From Brachionus rotundiformis (Eukaryota > Rotifera > Eurotatoria > Ploima > Brachionidae), in NCBI GenBank assembly GCA_016802295.1, contig JAESIW010000137.1:2601747-2665746 (forward strand): a stretch of DNA of 64,000 nucleotides. Reading direction: 5' to 3'. The translations under genes and the position numbers were made by a program. A model generated the notes under the pieces. That model was not told the origin of the DNA. It ran no database searches and saw only the letters and a list, made by a program, of their open reading frames with translations. How positions within the stretch are numbered: position 1 is the stretch's first letter; the number at the start of each line of letters is the position of its first letter. Positions 35,101 to 45,468 of this stretch are shown here, piece by piece.

Positions 35101-36374
35101 TCCATATCGGCCTCATTTGAGTCTAGGTCAATTGTTATATCAGCATTATTTTCTTTGTCTTCTTCTATCAACTCAACTAACAGTCTTGTAGAGAAGCATT
35201 TCAGAAATTTGTCTACACAGTAATTCTGGTTCAAGTCATCAATTGTCGAAAGGAACAATTCAGACATTTTATCTGTGGAGAAATTTTTTAAAAGTTTTTT
35301 TAAAAAATTTTTATTCATCAAATTGGTTTCCGATGGTTCATATTGAAACTGTGTGATTAAACAAATGGCCAAAATGGCGCTTTTCAAGCAATCAAGTTCT
35401 TCTGGAGATAAGTTGCTATCTCTGAACAAAGACAACCCCTTGGCAAGCGCAAACAATGTCTTGTTGGCCGTTTCTGTGGTAAAGCGGAATTTCTCAAACA
35501 AAAAAGAAGCCACTAGATAAGATGTTTGTTTGTATGGTACAAAAGGTGACTTGAATCCAGAGAACAGAACTGGCAATAGCTGGGCAAAAAATGATTCCTG
35601 AATTTTGTTCGAGTTTTTTCCATGCGATGAATCGGACAAATTTTTGACCGATTGAAGAAGAATTTTGCACATAAAACTGAGTATAAAATTCAAATTTTTA
35701 TTCCAGTGTTTTTTTTGTAATTCGGATTGAATAGAGTCGTCATCACTAAATAGATCAATTGCCTGATTTAGGTAATCAATTAAAAAATTGAAAAATGACA
35801 AATCACTGAAAACATGTGTGGCCAAGGAAGATGATGCTAGCTGGACACCATGCTTTTGATTATCTTCCAACCAGGACCAAAACTTGGCACTCGAGCTCTT
35901 AAAATCTATCAGCTGCAAAGCACGGACAAAGAAATTGGTCTCATGGTAAGGCAAAATACACATAAATATGTCATTTATGTTGTAAATATGAATCTGGTAC
36001 CGGTAGATCATCCATTCAAATACTTTGTGAGCTGGTTTCAGCATAAAATATGGAGATAGATGAATTAGAAAGCGGCGTATTTCTTGGTCAAGCTTGTCAT
36101 TTACTTGTTTAGTTTGAATACCACGCTCAAATGTTAAGCTTGTTGAGTTGAACAATGTTAACTCAAAAGATTCAAAAGTTTCCAGATCAATTGCTTTTAG
36201 TTGCTCAAGACCATTTATTCCAATTGAGTAAACTGCTTCAGAATCGAGATTTGCGGCTTCCTTAGGGTCGTATAAAAACGAAACTCGACGCTTATCGTTT
36301 ATGGAAGTTAATACATTCGTTTGAGGAACCTGAAGGCGTTTAAGCTGTTCGCTTAAGCTTGTTACTTTGGGCAT
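29109..36374 (-). CDS. HEATR1: HEAT repeat protein 1 / U3 snoRNP protein UTP10
   Basis: A single uninterrupted frame of 2421 residues (human HEATR1 2144). HEATR1/UTP10 is a giant HEAT-repeat scaffold of the t-UTP subcomplex of the small-subunit processome, needed in the nucleolus for rDNA transcription and 18S pre-rRNA cleavage. The N-terminus matches human: SLSEQLKRLQVPQ, LYDPKEAANLDSEAVYSIG, FLIHLSPYFMLKPAHK and ILPYHETNFFVRALQLI. The middle is a long array of helical HEAT-type repeats. The C-terminal BP28CT region has FFKVYEWATC and VRLAALDVLNMFCKKVGD near the end. Human-specific spacers are expanded here. Intronless structure at this size is unusual in this window, where other long genes have many introns. 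The frame is intact, so a processed pseudogene is unlikely. Confidence 0.96.
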   Translation of the reverse strand: MPKVTSLSEQLKRLQVPQTNVLTSINDKRRVSFLYDPKEAANLDSEAVYSIGINGLEQLKAIDLETFESFELTLFNSTSLTFERGIQTKQVNDKLDQEIRRFLIHLSPYFMLKPAHKVFEWMIYRYQIHIYNINDIFMCILPYHETNFFVRALQLIDFKSSSAKFWSWLEDNQKHGVQLASSSLATHVFSDLSFFNFLIDYLNQAIDLFSDDDSIQSELQKKHWNKNLNFILSFMCKILLQSVKNLSDSSHGKNSNKIQESFFAQLLPVLFSGFKSPFVPYKQTSYLVASFLFEKFRFTTETANKTLFALAKGLSLFRDSNLSPEELDCLKSAILAICLITQFQYEPSETNLMNKNFLKKLLKNFSTDKMSELFLSTIDDLNQNYCVDKFLKCFSTRLLVELIEEDKENNADITIDLDSNEADMDEIRQKDSNDFYKCLTKLSTLLNLNRMPCLIESLIELLFNKSVISQTTMSNIFIDYHLIDLIKKFETKYPIQSDLVLNKFLLSLDKPTKSKFLNFLSTKFKSLMLKSVFKYQEIDADLSLLLSLNHGNESVRANGFAHLLKLVSNDPKLEPEFVKTQIEVKFSSENSSKVYREILNFGALLLNYFPLETLINNEDFLLKLFTNRIYPRILDEHENNEEIKQNLDDMASEWYQCRFTLIDLYFNEIFKLYPERDFFNLFLNVSAKLFELNCPNLINDLKSTEYFKKLQSSQPEASITPVTKKFYSVTSSITVTKLNPNNDELMDENFETFLQLSVKCLLVKKENNCVAQPECFDQLVTKFSSGQKSGLSLIDFYAFEISTRLATQCLFLQNSQYFLNIALNLLKYLKNFIKIKKSKIDMVDSEPKFKHISWIDYYKAICKQSMKNSNVLAQMYIQLFKSISTQISNFVNKNSRIEIENIFEQLYIHLCEELESCSAIFSPIVGRFVTSNCFSQHISHTPTHTPTKNLDGTSNKPTLVSFYQFVFKFLLTEAPCRLQTITLLTQNVVDFLNFSEKTDHKLLDSYVLALTWTLTSQDLKLRQKTLILLDELYKNMDEDCVWKGYVKKMLKHKQEIEVDGSDYVRTKSLNKIFASDAQFVNLVEQNLELSISKLKNTHQFALFSSAKDLESDSECHILVKFKLITLDLCKNVKEDFKVKFLNCLFQILVQLLTESDVLISSKDSDLLESNKKIIDIISREFILGQKSAIFFNQNDKCFDYLIGYLNNKNLDEPAEFVKCFKKVLVSELNHHVEFFKLLDSKKQFEFMSCLFDSWLFNSSKLVEESLKTGPEIQQNSEYLEQIKNSLINFELSASHLIHLLNSKANLDIHKNEANTTKEMKKQLHSEQTNSVRQIDWRSLKLVLELIQSNLVNKENSMEVDGQEVTDDFIDLIPYLFLVLESIETKFLIEQTEEKQEDFIYFEISCLNSLLQIYKLNKLENKSKLDQSKFNIELLMQILQTKRQNEERLDVQQHILILLSEIAGIFPEKVLEHVLIMFVFVGNKLARKDDSYSFQIISLIIKSILPAIVDSVNSAPQPQETLTGANRLVSTVNVLKRHEKQLPYVSSLVCKILQSFVVALPHIPAHRKAIIFDQLMNIIGLNDYLWITIIQAIDHYLVQSSDLMDFSQNLEKFQTKQQQLLANRSLSSDEVSKNEKKLRDTLKNCLNSMISLHGQFEPMQLIQSSVYLVAFLTKYLTSLFTLATNLATNSKDERKKIYSHLACQLDNYNLLQMKYLAYNLLTFVSDLLVSDNLVSKLADFYESKMFDHDSHSLLFEKLLENVLLLILKLGQVLGNFEQAARSQPLLQDMKKFHKALMNKSYDLLERLINLLDSKKFCQVIKNLIKHESMQIRRRSLSLLNNKLRKNEPSDEEITLMITMIDDLLSSIQLKRNEDISSLDVEINNQTVLFSIKLLCKRIGEKNPLAFGKVLKFLSENLVDLKMYLNGELIQNSNLLSSVLLCIGEVCLKLKSNSLPYLNQIMTFTLAILDFVQSKIAIIDQDLVDDYNLKICAKTPKVENKFKNYELLAISCVTCVLKIVQNMSNFLSPYLTKVVHLSCLLSHLVRLGLNDVANPANIEHKLTQLRLTLTKQVPLRLLAPILTEQSANLIGSKDTENKMKIKHVEYYMQIARLAIQNSNHEDLISNLKLLRSMFMSLFDLRSAYIRQNRGGKVSKKRQSLEGFLSQELNKYEEFVIGAFVELTFKLSEDLFKPMFFKVYEWATCNNPVKDRLITFYKITLRLSDKLKNLFVIFAPQFTQNAADLLNQLNSSKVEEKFFDQCREKENILLYSIVDTLANVFLNDTQRSYVSKERFNVLMEPIIDQIENEFESDEYQDYILKHLGPCIGNLAYCVVNDESLLRKFNYQLLLKTKHNSVQVRLAALDVLNMFCKKVGDVYNSFLSETVPFLAELMEDPVEKVEDKVQLVIKELEDILGESLQSHFN

Positions 36375-37924
36375 TTCTATTAATAATTTTTAATTTAATA
36401 AATAAATCAAAACAATTTAAATCTTAAAGATAAAAAATTTGTTTATTCAATTTTTTTTTACAGAGAATAGTAAATTTTGAATTTAATTCCCTTAAAAATT
36501 ATTTTTATAAATAATTTCAACACATGGTTTTAGTAAAATATAAAAAAATTTGAATGTTTGAATTAAAAATTGGATTAATAATTTAAGTCTTAGTTTTTAT
36601 CAAAATTAGTTTAACTTTTAGTCAGCTTTAAATCGTAACTTAAAAATTCATATTTTAATTTTGTTGTCTAAATAATTATTGAAGATTAAATTTTTTGTTA
36701 TTTGCATAAAAATATTTTGGCAAGCTGATGTTATCTGTTAGATGAATGAATCAATTCATTTTACTTATTTTGACAAAAATATTTTTTCTAAGCATATAAA
36801 ATTTTATTATTAAAATTATTGTATATAAAAATCATTTTATCACATAAAAATGTTTCTAAACATTGAACAAGAATATAAATTTTAAAGATATTTAAAATAG
36901 AAATATCTGATTTCTTAATTGTCTAAACTAAATTATTTTTCTCAAAAGTAAAAAATTAATTAATATCCTTTTTATTTTCATTTAACCTATGCAAATTCAT
37001 TTAAATTTAATAGAAGAAGATATATATTTTTAGAAAGAATATTTTATTATTATTATTTAACACTAGAAGCACCAAATGAGTCATTTTGACTCGTTTTAAA
37101 AAATTTTAAATCCTTATATCTTTTGGACAGTTTTTAATATTAATCAATATTTTATGTAGTATGTAGATTTTATCTTTATATTTAAAAAAAAAAATTAAAT
37201 ATAGAGTATATATAGAAATTACTACATATATTAAAAAAATATTTTGGATTAAAAAATCACGAAAAAATGCTTGGTGCTTCTAGTGTTAATACATTTTAAT
37301 AAAACATATTTTTAAAGGATTTACAGAATTTTAGTTTTTAATCCAAAAAATGGTAACATTGAGTTCGTGTTTAATGGACAGATTATGTGACCAAATTTTA
37401 TTAGATAAATTAGTTGTATTTTGTCATATATTGTATATTTTGTGCAACTAATATTTATTTTTTAGATTTTTTGGGATACTCAAATCAAGTCTATATATAT
37501 TTGATATGTTTCTTGCAATTAAATAAAATGAAAATAATTATAAAAATTTTTAAAATTTAAGAATTTTTTCCTTTAAGAAATTCAAAATTCTATCGGAACA
37601 TATTTTCATTTATTTGTTAAAAATTTATTATAATTGAATAGTTTAATCCAATACTAAAAATTATTTATCATCCTGATAATTCAAATAGCAAATCAAATAA
37701 AATTGAAAAAAATTTTTTCTAAAATAAGTTGTTTAGTGAGTAAAATAGACAAGTAATGGACTTCATCATTCATCTACAGAATAATAAGTAAAAAAATAAT
37801 GAAATAACTTTATTCGTAAATAACAATAAATAGAAAAAGTCTAAAAAGTCAAATATTTAAAGCTGAATTAAGAAAAAAACAATTCAAAAAAATCTATCAT
37901 AATAAGTGACTTGAACACCATTTT
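36375..37924. other. Intergenic between HEATR1 and CYHR1
   Basis: AT-rich sequence of 1.55 kb. Apart from the MITE at 37057-37289 no feature is recognised. It contains the HEATR1 promoter and the CYHR1 3' untranslated region. Confidence 0.55.
37057..37289. mobile_element. piggyBac-like MITE
   Basis: A 233-base non-coding element with terminal inverted repeats CACTAGAAGCACCAA (15 of 15 bases) flanked on both sides by TTAA, the obligatory target-site duplication of piggyBac transposons. The terminal bases CACTAGAA resemble the known piggyBac ends CCCTAGAA. The inside is AT-rich without a frame, so it must rely on a transposase elsewhere in the genome. The near-perfect ends suggest a fairly recent insertion. 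Confidence 0.9.
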
Positions 37925-39226
37925 TTATGGCTGGAACATAAAAAATCTAAAATTGATGGTCTTTGATGCGAGCAATTTGTTACAATCAGAAGCTTTGATG
38001 TCCAGCTTGATAAAATCAGTCTCATTTTTTGCTTGGCTAAACTCAAATGTATGGACTCGAGGATTGATTTGGACCTCACCAAAAGGGCCTTTGAGGGCGC
38101 AGAAAGAAATGGGAAAACTGGTGTTCGAGTTGCTAAGTTTTGATTTAAGAATCAGCTGAAAACTTATGTATCGATTCAGAGTCAAATTTGGATTCTTTTG
38201 ATTGTCATTAACTCGAGCTTTGAGAACCCATTGGTGAAAAAATGCATTGAACCGGTTTGTTTCGAAGTACAATTTAGGTGTTATCTCGTCAGTTTTGTAC
38301 TGTTTGAATTGTAAATCTTAAATTTAAAATTTATACCAAAAAAAAAGATACTTATACTTATAACAAAAGGAAATTACCATTAAAACAAACTTTTTCATAA
38401 GATAAAAAATTGACAAGTTGATTAAGGGCAGTCTGTTCTTGTTGACATTTGGAATTATTTTCATGCAAAAACTCCATTATATCCTTGGCAGGCTTGCTTG
38501 GGTGGACGCATTCCTGACAGTGAGATTCTAATTCATGAAACGGTCCCTCCCAATTGCATCCAATTTGGTTATATTTACATTTAGTTGGCCTTTCCATGCA
38601 TTCCTCTTTTTGGTGAATGTCAAGCAAGTTTCTCGGATACAAAGTTTCACAATGTAGACAATTGGCCGGAAGTTCGGACACTGTTTTTTCAACAGCCAAA
38701 TTACGACAGCATGTTTGCTTGCTTATTTCGCATCGGCAATTTGGACAAGTAGCTTGTTCATCTTTGAGCCGTGCATCTGCGAGCAAATGAGCAAAACAGC
38801 CTGAGCACATTAGATGACCATTTGTGCACTTTTAAAATTTTCTTAGAGAAAATGAAGACAAAGGATCAAAGAAGAAAAATCTCTAACTTGGTAAATTGAA
38901 GCTTGAGGCAGATCAAGGCAAACAGTGCAGCAAAGTATTCCGCCTATTCGGTCCTCAAGCTTTTTAGGTGCATAAAAAATTTCCAATTTGGAAGAATCGG
39001 AGTTTTTATTTGCCGATGTATCCTCCATTTCTGAATTTTGAAGCCTAACTTTTTTTAAACGTGGTTCCTCATTAGACGCATTGCTGGTAGAGGGGTTGGT
39101 CAATTCAGCGCTCATGCTGTAAGCTAAATTGGTCGAGTGTACCAAATTTTGAGATAATTGTTGTGCTAAGAGTCTAGAATCACAATTATTAAAGTTAATT
39201 GTTGATGTAGTGCTAGAGCAATTCAT
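37925..39226 (-). CDS. CYHR1: Cysteine and histidine-rich protein 1 (ZTRAF1), RING/TRAF zinc-finger protein
   Basis: The exons are 39226-38888, 38828-38378 and 38316-37925 (393 residues). A low-complexity N-terminus is followed by the RING-like finger: CCTVCLDLPQASIYQ, then across the first intron CTNGHLMCSGCFAHLL and ATCPNCRCEISKQTCCRN. The match to vertebrate CYHR1 is almost residue for residue. A TRAF-type zinc finger (HQKEECMERPTKCKYNQIGC) and a C-terminal beta-rich domain (WVKARVND-like: QWVLKARVNDNQKNPNL; ending INFRFFMFQP) follow. Vertebrate CYHR1 binds galectin-3 and is a probable E3 ligase or adaptor, but its role is poorly known. Three exons, two short introns, nothing disabled. Confidence 0.93.
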
Positions 39227-40755
39227 TGTCGTGATAAAATTAATTTTTCTGCGTTTTTGGAATTGCGTTTTTTATTTATAAAAGAAGAAATAAAAAAAAG
39301 AAATAGTTATATGAAGTATATGAAAGATAAAATAGAGCCGTATAGATTAGATGGTAGGCCAGAGTGACCAGGTTCTTTAAATGCAAATATTATTTATGAT
39401 AATAAAATAATTTGTATAGAATTTTTTTTCTTTTATTAAAAAAAAGTGAGTAAATTCAAATTGCACTCTGATTAAAATTATTCGACTTATTAGAAAAATA
39501 AATGCAAATATTTTTCTAATGTTTCTAATGTTAAGATGATAGTTTTAGCCTCAAGTTTTGGCTATTTAGAGTGGAAATTATTCAAAGAATCTGAATTTAT
39601 AATTAAAATCCGTGAATTTAATATTTTCTAACTATTAGAATATTTTATTTTAGGAACTAGCCAAAATTAATTAAATTAGATTCATCCTAATTTGTCTTTG
39701 CCAATTTAGGATGCAAAATAATTTAGTCTTTAAATAACTAAAATCAAATATTTACAAAGAGTTAAAATTGATTTATAAAGTGAATATATTTATATAAAGT
39801 CGAAATATTCTAAACCTAAGCAAAAATTATTTTAACATCAAAATTTTATGAATATAAATTAATCTTAATGTCCCTATTGTAAATGAATTTATAAAATTTA
39901 ACTTTTTTCTTCCTGAATTTAGCTAAATCATATATCATATTAAACATAAGTTAGGACATCATGATAAATTGATAAAATAATAAACAATTGTTTTAAAAAT
40001 TATAAGAAAATTTAAACACATCTTCTATCTATCTATTAGTTTCAGTATATTTAAGACAAAAAAGGATAAAATGATGCTTATTATTCTTAGATAATCTCAG
40101 TATTGACTTAATAATCTTAAATCAAATTTCTATTTGAATTAACTTTTATAAATTATTTTTTATTTTAGTTATATTAAAACGAAAGGCAGTACTATATTTC
40201 ATTTAGAACAAGATGAGAACTCATTTAAAACCTAATAAAAATGAAAATATATTTCCGATTTTTAAATGCCCATAGATAATGGTTGAATCATTTTTGCAAA
40301 AGTTTAAAAAATTTTGTAAATTTTGTGACAGTCTTATACACACAAAGGATTCGATCATTTAAGAGACAATTTTTTTGACATAATTATTTATATTAAACAG
40401 TCATCAAAACAATTTTTTTATTATTATTTTAAAAAATTTAAAATCGAATAATAAATTAACTAATTTTAATTGTATTTCTATTTCTATATAAAGAATTGGT
40501 CTGAAAAGATTTGTTACATAACAAATTTTTGCATAAACAACAAAATTATGTTTAAAGAAAAAACACTAAAACCTTTACATAATAAAAGTGTAATAATGCG
40601 TAGATTCTTTTTCATATATTATATATTATTTCAAATAAAAAAAAAAACTAATTATGCGAAATATTTCAATTTAAATGTTTTCTTACGCGTAATTTCGCGA
40701 ATTAATTATTAAATTAAAATTGAAAAATTACCATTTTTCCAAAACCATCTTGAAA
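39227..40755. other. Intergenic between CYHR1 and the BEN-like gene (divergent)
   Basis: About 1.5 kb of AT-rich sequence between two divergently transcribed genes. An open frame at 40470-40712 has no family features or usable splice sites. Nothing else is recognised. Confidence 0.5.
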
Positions 40756-41989
40756 ATGGAGGCACAAAGCAACCGTTTTCGTCGAAATAGACTAGGTACG
40801 CCATTAAAATTTTTGATTGAGCTTTAAAGATAACAATTAACTTAATTTAAGAGGGTCTAAACTCGATCGAAAAAGCAATAAGTCATTTAAAGTCAAAAAT
40901 GAATATTCCGTTTGAGGACTCCTCAATAATTAACACTTTAAAAAATGACGCTTCCTTGGAAAGGCCATCTAAATGTATGCGACTGGAAACAAATAATAAA
41001 AATAATAATTCAAATAATAATACATTTAGTAAAGAAATAAAAAAAGGTACATTAAGTGTGTATTAATTTAAAGTTAATTTTTTAATTTTTAGAGCCAGAC
41101 TTTCTTAATGAAGAGCAAGAACATTCACAAGTAAATTTGACTTAATCAATGTAATATTAATAAGCTCTATAATTAAAGAATTAATTTTAGGATTTTAATT
41201 ACTTATCACACGAGTCTAACTATTGTCCTTCATCTCCTAATAATTCATCTAATGAAATTTTGGAACAAAATCTTAATCTTGATCTTTTGAATAATTTTAT
41301 GGTAAAATTTTTTGACTAAACTTAAATTTTGTTAATTTTAAATATAAGCTGGTTGTTCCGACGCTAGCTGATCAAAATCAAAATGGAGATGCTGTTAGCT
41401 ACGAAGTATTCAAGACTTTTGCCCAAATAGTTCAGAGCACCTTTAACAAATTATCAGAAGAGATTAATAGACAGCAAAAAGAAATAAATGAACTAAAGAT
41501 AAGGACTCAATTTAGCAGCAATAATGATTCATATAAAACCATGGTTTTTTTTGCTTTTTAAATTTTTTGTTGATTAAATAATGTTTTAGATGTACGATGG
41601 CAAAGATTTAATGGAAATAAATGCCAAAGATCCGAAAAAATATGCTCTTTGTATTTCTCGAATAATTTTTACCGATGAAGAGTTAGAAAATTGTCTATTG
41701 ACAAACGTTCCAGAAAAAACTCTGCCTCAAACGAGCAGGGTACCATTACCGGCTGAAAAAATGAAAGTATTTAGAGGTAAACGGCAATAAAACTTAAAAT
41801 TAAATGTAGCTAAATTTTTCTATTTTAGAGGCTATAATGAAAAGATTTGATTTAAATGACTCAAGTTTTGGTGAATGGTGGCCTAAAATAAAAGAATCTA
41901 TCAATGCATGTGGTAGACATAAAAAAGCTAAGAAAAAAAGACAAGTACAAGAATTCGAATCTTCATTAGCTAACACAAGTCAAAATTAA
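40756..41989 (+). CDS. Probable BEN domain-containing nuclear protein
   Basis: Seven exons are modelled: 40756-40795, 40852-41046, 41093-41130, 41191-41301, 41349-41543, 41590-41776 and 41829-41989 (308 residues, phases consistent throughout). The N-terminal half is polar and Asn/Ser-rich, and a short coiled coil (STFNKLSEEINRQQKEIN) lies near residue 160. The C-terminal part reads NAKDPKKYALCISRIIFTDE, then ELENCL, PLPAEKMKVFREAIMKRF and a basic tail KKAKKKRQ. DP..yA..is..if..eEL......plp.ek....r.aI..rF is the spacing of BEN domains, alpha-helical DNA-binding or protein-binding modules of chromatin factors such as BEND and NAC1. The match is by pattern only, so another DNA-binding family is possible. 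Confidence 0.6.
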
Positions 41990-43813
41990 AATTTTTGTTT
42001 TTAATTAAATTTTGTTATTAATTTTTTTTAATAAATAAAATAATTTCTTATTTTTGAAATCTCATTAATCGTTTGAATTAGCGCAAAAAAAAATTAAACT
42101 AATGATTAAATTCAATTGTATTTCTCCATTATATTAAAAGATTAATTATAATAATTTTACAAGATTATTTTCTGGTAAACAAACAATTTCAAATTATCCA
42201 TATAAACAAATCAAATATTTTAAAACTTCAAATTTTTGTTTATTTCGATAAAACATGTTTATGAATAATTAGTTCCCAATCATATTTCATTGAAACTACC
42301 AAAAAATTTTAGTTATTTGTAAAGTGGCTGATTGTTCAATAGTAAATTAAAGGTGTACTGATATTGTCGTTTTATAATATTATAAAAATTTTGAGCATCT
42401 TAAAAAAATCAAAATCTCATAGTTCTTACTAAAATTAATTACTTTTAAAAATTAAAATAAATTTTTAGCAGTGATTCTATTTATAAGCGTCATGTCTAAA
42501 GTTATAATTAAAGAGGTAAATTTTGATAATATAGAAATGAAAAGCAATGATTTAAATTACATTATTAAGCTAGACAAAAGCAAAAATTACAATTGAATAC
42601 AAAAAATAAAAAACAAATTTATCTAAAAAAATTACGCATTGAATTTAAATTATTTTTTCAATTTTAGATACTTTTTAAGCAAAGTAAATGAAAAAATATT
42701 AATTAAAGATCAATTTTCTTGATAAATAAAGATATCGGTTAAAATTAAGGAAAATAACTTTTCTATTTTACTTACATATTAAAACATTTTTAAAATGCTA
42801 ACTAATAAGTGAAAAATTTTAATTACTTTGCTAAGAGACCCTGCTCTGATTTAAAAAATAATATTAATCTCATACATAATAATTAGAAAAATTCATTAAA
42901 TGATATATTGAAATGAAATAAATAACTTTTGATGTTCAAGTAAAATTTTGAATAAATTCTTTTTTTATTTATCACTATTTTTTTACCCAATTAGTTGAAT
43001 AACTTGAAAAAAATAAATATTTGATTTATTTTTAAGAAATTCTCATAGTTAAAAGTATCAAGATTCCTAAAAAACTTTGAGCATTCTTTGAGGAAAATTA
43101 ATCAAAAACTATTTTCTCATTTAGTTGAAAATGATGAAAACAATGGGCTATTGAAAGACAATTTTTTATCTTTAATTTTTTAATATATGTAAATATTCGA
43201 CAATTAGAGACACATGACAAAAATAACTTTAATTTAAAATGATTAATCACGAATATTTTTTAATATTTTAAAAAAAAAATAATAATGAAACCCATAATGT
43301 AAATCAAAATAATGCAAGCAACTAAAAACTAAAGCCATACATTTTAAGCTTTATCTTTTTTTTTCGAAATTTTTTTCTTGGTCTTTGTAATAATTTTATG
43401 TATTTATATGTATATATATAAATTTTAATCAAAAATAAAAAATTATTCTTGATCATGAGACATTTGAGAAAAGAGAAAACAAATCTCTAAATTATAAAGT
43501 CATTTATGAAACAATATTGAACCGCTATTTTGTTTAATATTGGTTTCGTTGATGGGCGACCAGTTTAGTCAAAGTCAGCTTAATTTTACTAATTATTTTT
43601 TTGTCTAAGTTGTATATTAGTTTTTAAAATAAAAATTTAGTAACATTTGTCTGCCACTTGGTTTATGTGTACGAACTATTGCTTTAATTGTTTTTCTGTT
43701 CTGACGTACATACATTATTTGCTTGGAAAAATTGATTTTTCTATTATAAATGACTTTTTTGTAAATTTTTCGAATTTACCTTCATTTTTTAGAATATAGG
43801 TTATTGACTAAAA
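41990..43813. other. Intergenic between the BEN-like gene and CAPZA
   Basis: AT-rich sequence of 1.8 kb. A 34-codon frame starting MSKVIIKEVNF at 42492 is too short to support. No repeat or RNA gene is recognised. Confidence 0.5.
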
Positions 43814-44905
43814 ATGACCGATGATAACTCAATAAGTGAAGAGGAAAAAGTAATAAAAAATTTTTAATTTTTGATTTTCATATCTATCTAAATTCAAGAT
43901 AAAAATTGCAGCAAATTTTCTGTTCCATTCACCACCCGGAGAGTTCAAAGAAGTGTTTCTGGGTATTAAATTAAAAATATTTTTTTAAATATTTTCATTT
44001 TTTTTCTAAAATTTTTTCAAGATTTAAGAGGATTATTGAGTGATGATAGAATTCTAAAGCGGGCATTAAATAAGTAAAATAAAATAAGCAATAATGACAT
44101 TTTATATTAGGCAAATTTTCTAGTACCAATGCTCGCTATAACCAGGACCAGTTTGTCCACTGTAAGCTAGATAATACATCCGAGCCATGCATTATAACTG
44201 AGTATAACGAGTTAGCAAATGGTCGCTACTACGATCCCAGAACCAAGACATCGTTCAAGTAAATACTTTAAGTAAACTAATTTTGCCTAAATTGTCTAAG
44301 GTTTTTTAAAAAGATTCGATCATTTGCAATTAAGTGCAACTGAGGTCGAGCCTTACACAGATATTGATAGCTTATCAGAGGCCTGGCGAGCGAGTTTAGA
44401 GACCGAATTGACTAGTTACGTAAAAATTCATTACAAAGACGCGGCTTGTAGCGTTTTTGGATCAAGTGATCAAGGTTTGGTGACTTTGGTATGCTGTACA
44501 GAGGCGCACAAATTTCAACCTTCTAATTTTTGGAACGCCAGATGGAGAGCTAGATGGGCAGTCACTTTCCAGCCATCAAGTAAAGGAGAAGTTGAATTAA
44601 ATGGTGTTATAAAGGCTCAAGTTCATTACTATGAGGATGGAAATGTCCAATTAGTCAGTCAAAAAGAAATAAAAGAAAGCGTAGGTGTCACAGATGCTGA
44701 AGGTACAGCTAAACAAATAGTTAGAGTAATTGAAAAAGCAGAAAATGAATACCAAAGTGCCATATCCGAAAATTATAAAACAATGTCGGATAACACATTC
44801 AAAGCTTTGCGACGTGCCTTGCCTGTTACCAAATCCAGAATTGATTGGAATAAGATTAGCTCGTATAAGATTGGTAATGAGTTGAAGTCGTCGCCTACGG
44901 CTTAG
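43814..44905 (+). CDS. CAPZA: F-actin-capping protein subunit alpha
   Basis: The exons are 43814-43849, 43899-43962, 44022-44073, 44124-44258 and 44314-44905 (292 residues; human 286). With the beta subunit it forms CapZ, which caps actin filament barbed ends. The product matches CAPZA along its length: ISEEEKIKIAANF, HSPPGEFKEVF, FWNARWRARWAVTF, VHYYEDGNVQLVS and the C-terminal tentacle region MSDNTFKALRRALPVTKSRI ending near YKIGNELK. The N-terminal exons are small. For exon 4 the second AG (44122-44123) is used, because the first (44109-44110) would bring a stop into frame. It lies convergent with DENR downstream. Confidence 0.95.
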
Positions 44906-45468
44906 ATTCCGTTCAACTTATTTTACTCGAACTAATCTAGATATATCATTCTAATTCGATTTTTAAATGCATGCATCTTAGCTTTTCTTTTTGAATAATA
45001 AAATCTAAAATCTATCTATTTTGAATAAAGTTTATAAAAATTGTATTAATATTTTTAACATCGTAGATTGTCATAATTTTTTGTTTGGAATCAAAAAACA
45101 ACTTGAAAACACGAATTATATTTTTTTTTTATTTTTTAAATTTCTTTAATAGAATAAAAATTATAACAAATGATAATAGTAATTATTAGAAATATTAAAA
45201 ATGAAACAGAACTATTTTTATATATGTTTAAAGACCTCATTCGAGTTTTAATAAATATTCTTTTAAATAGAAATGAGTTTTTTTGCAATTTTAATTAAAT
45301 CAATTAAAGAAATTAAAGCTTTTTTTTAGAGTTTATTTCCGAATAATGAGGTGAATGATAAAATTAAGTTAAATCAAAAACAGAATTTTTCAATAATTAG
45401 AAAAAAATCTTCTATTTTTCTTTTATTTCCATCATTTCAAGAGTTATCTTTAAAAAAAATTAACTTTA
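44906..45468. other. Convergent intergenic spacer CAPZA / DENR
   Basis: 563 bases between the 3' ends of two convergent genes, with AATAAA-type motifs shortly after the CAPZA stop (near 44996). No other feature is seen. Confidence 0.5.

Noticed and set aside
29740..36059. Several plus-strand frames of 60-94 codons
   Set aside because: All lie antisense to the intact HEATR1 frame and have no features of their own.
40470..40712. 80-codon plus-strand frame
   Set aside because: Lys/Ile/Asn-rich composition typical of AT-rich spacer, with no homology recognised.
42492..42596. 34-codon frame MSKVIIKEVNF...
   Set aside because: Too short, ends in AT-rich spacer, no supporting signal.
44109..44121. 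First AG as acceptor for CAPZA exon 4
   Set aside because: It would place TAG in frame. The second AG, 13 bases later, restores the reading frame.
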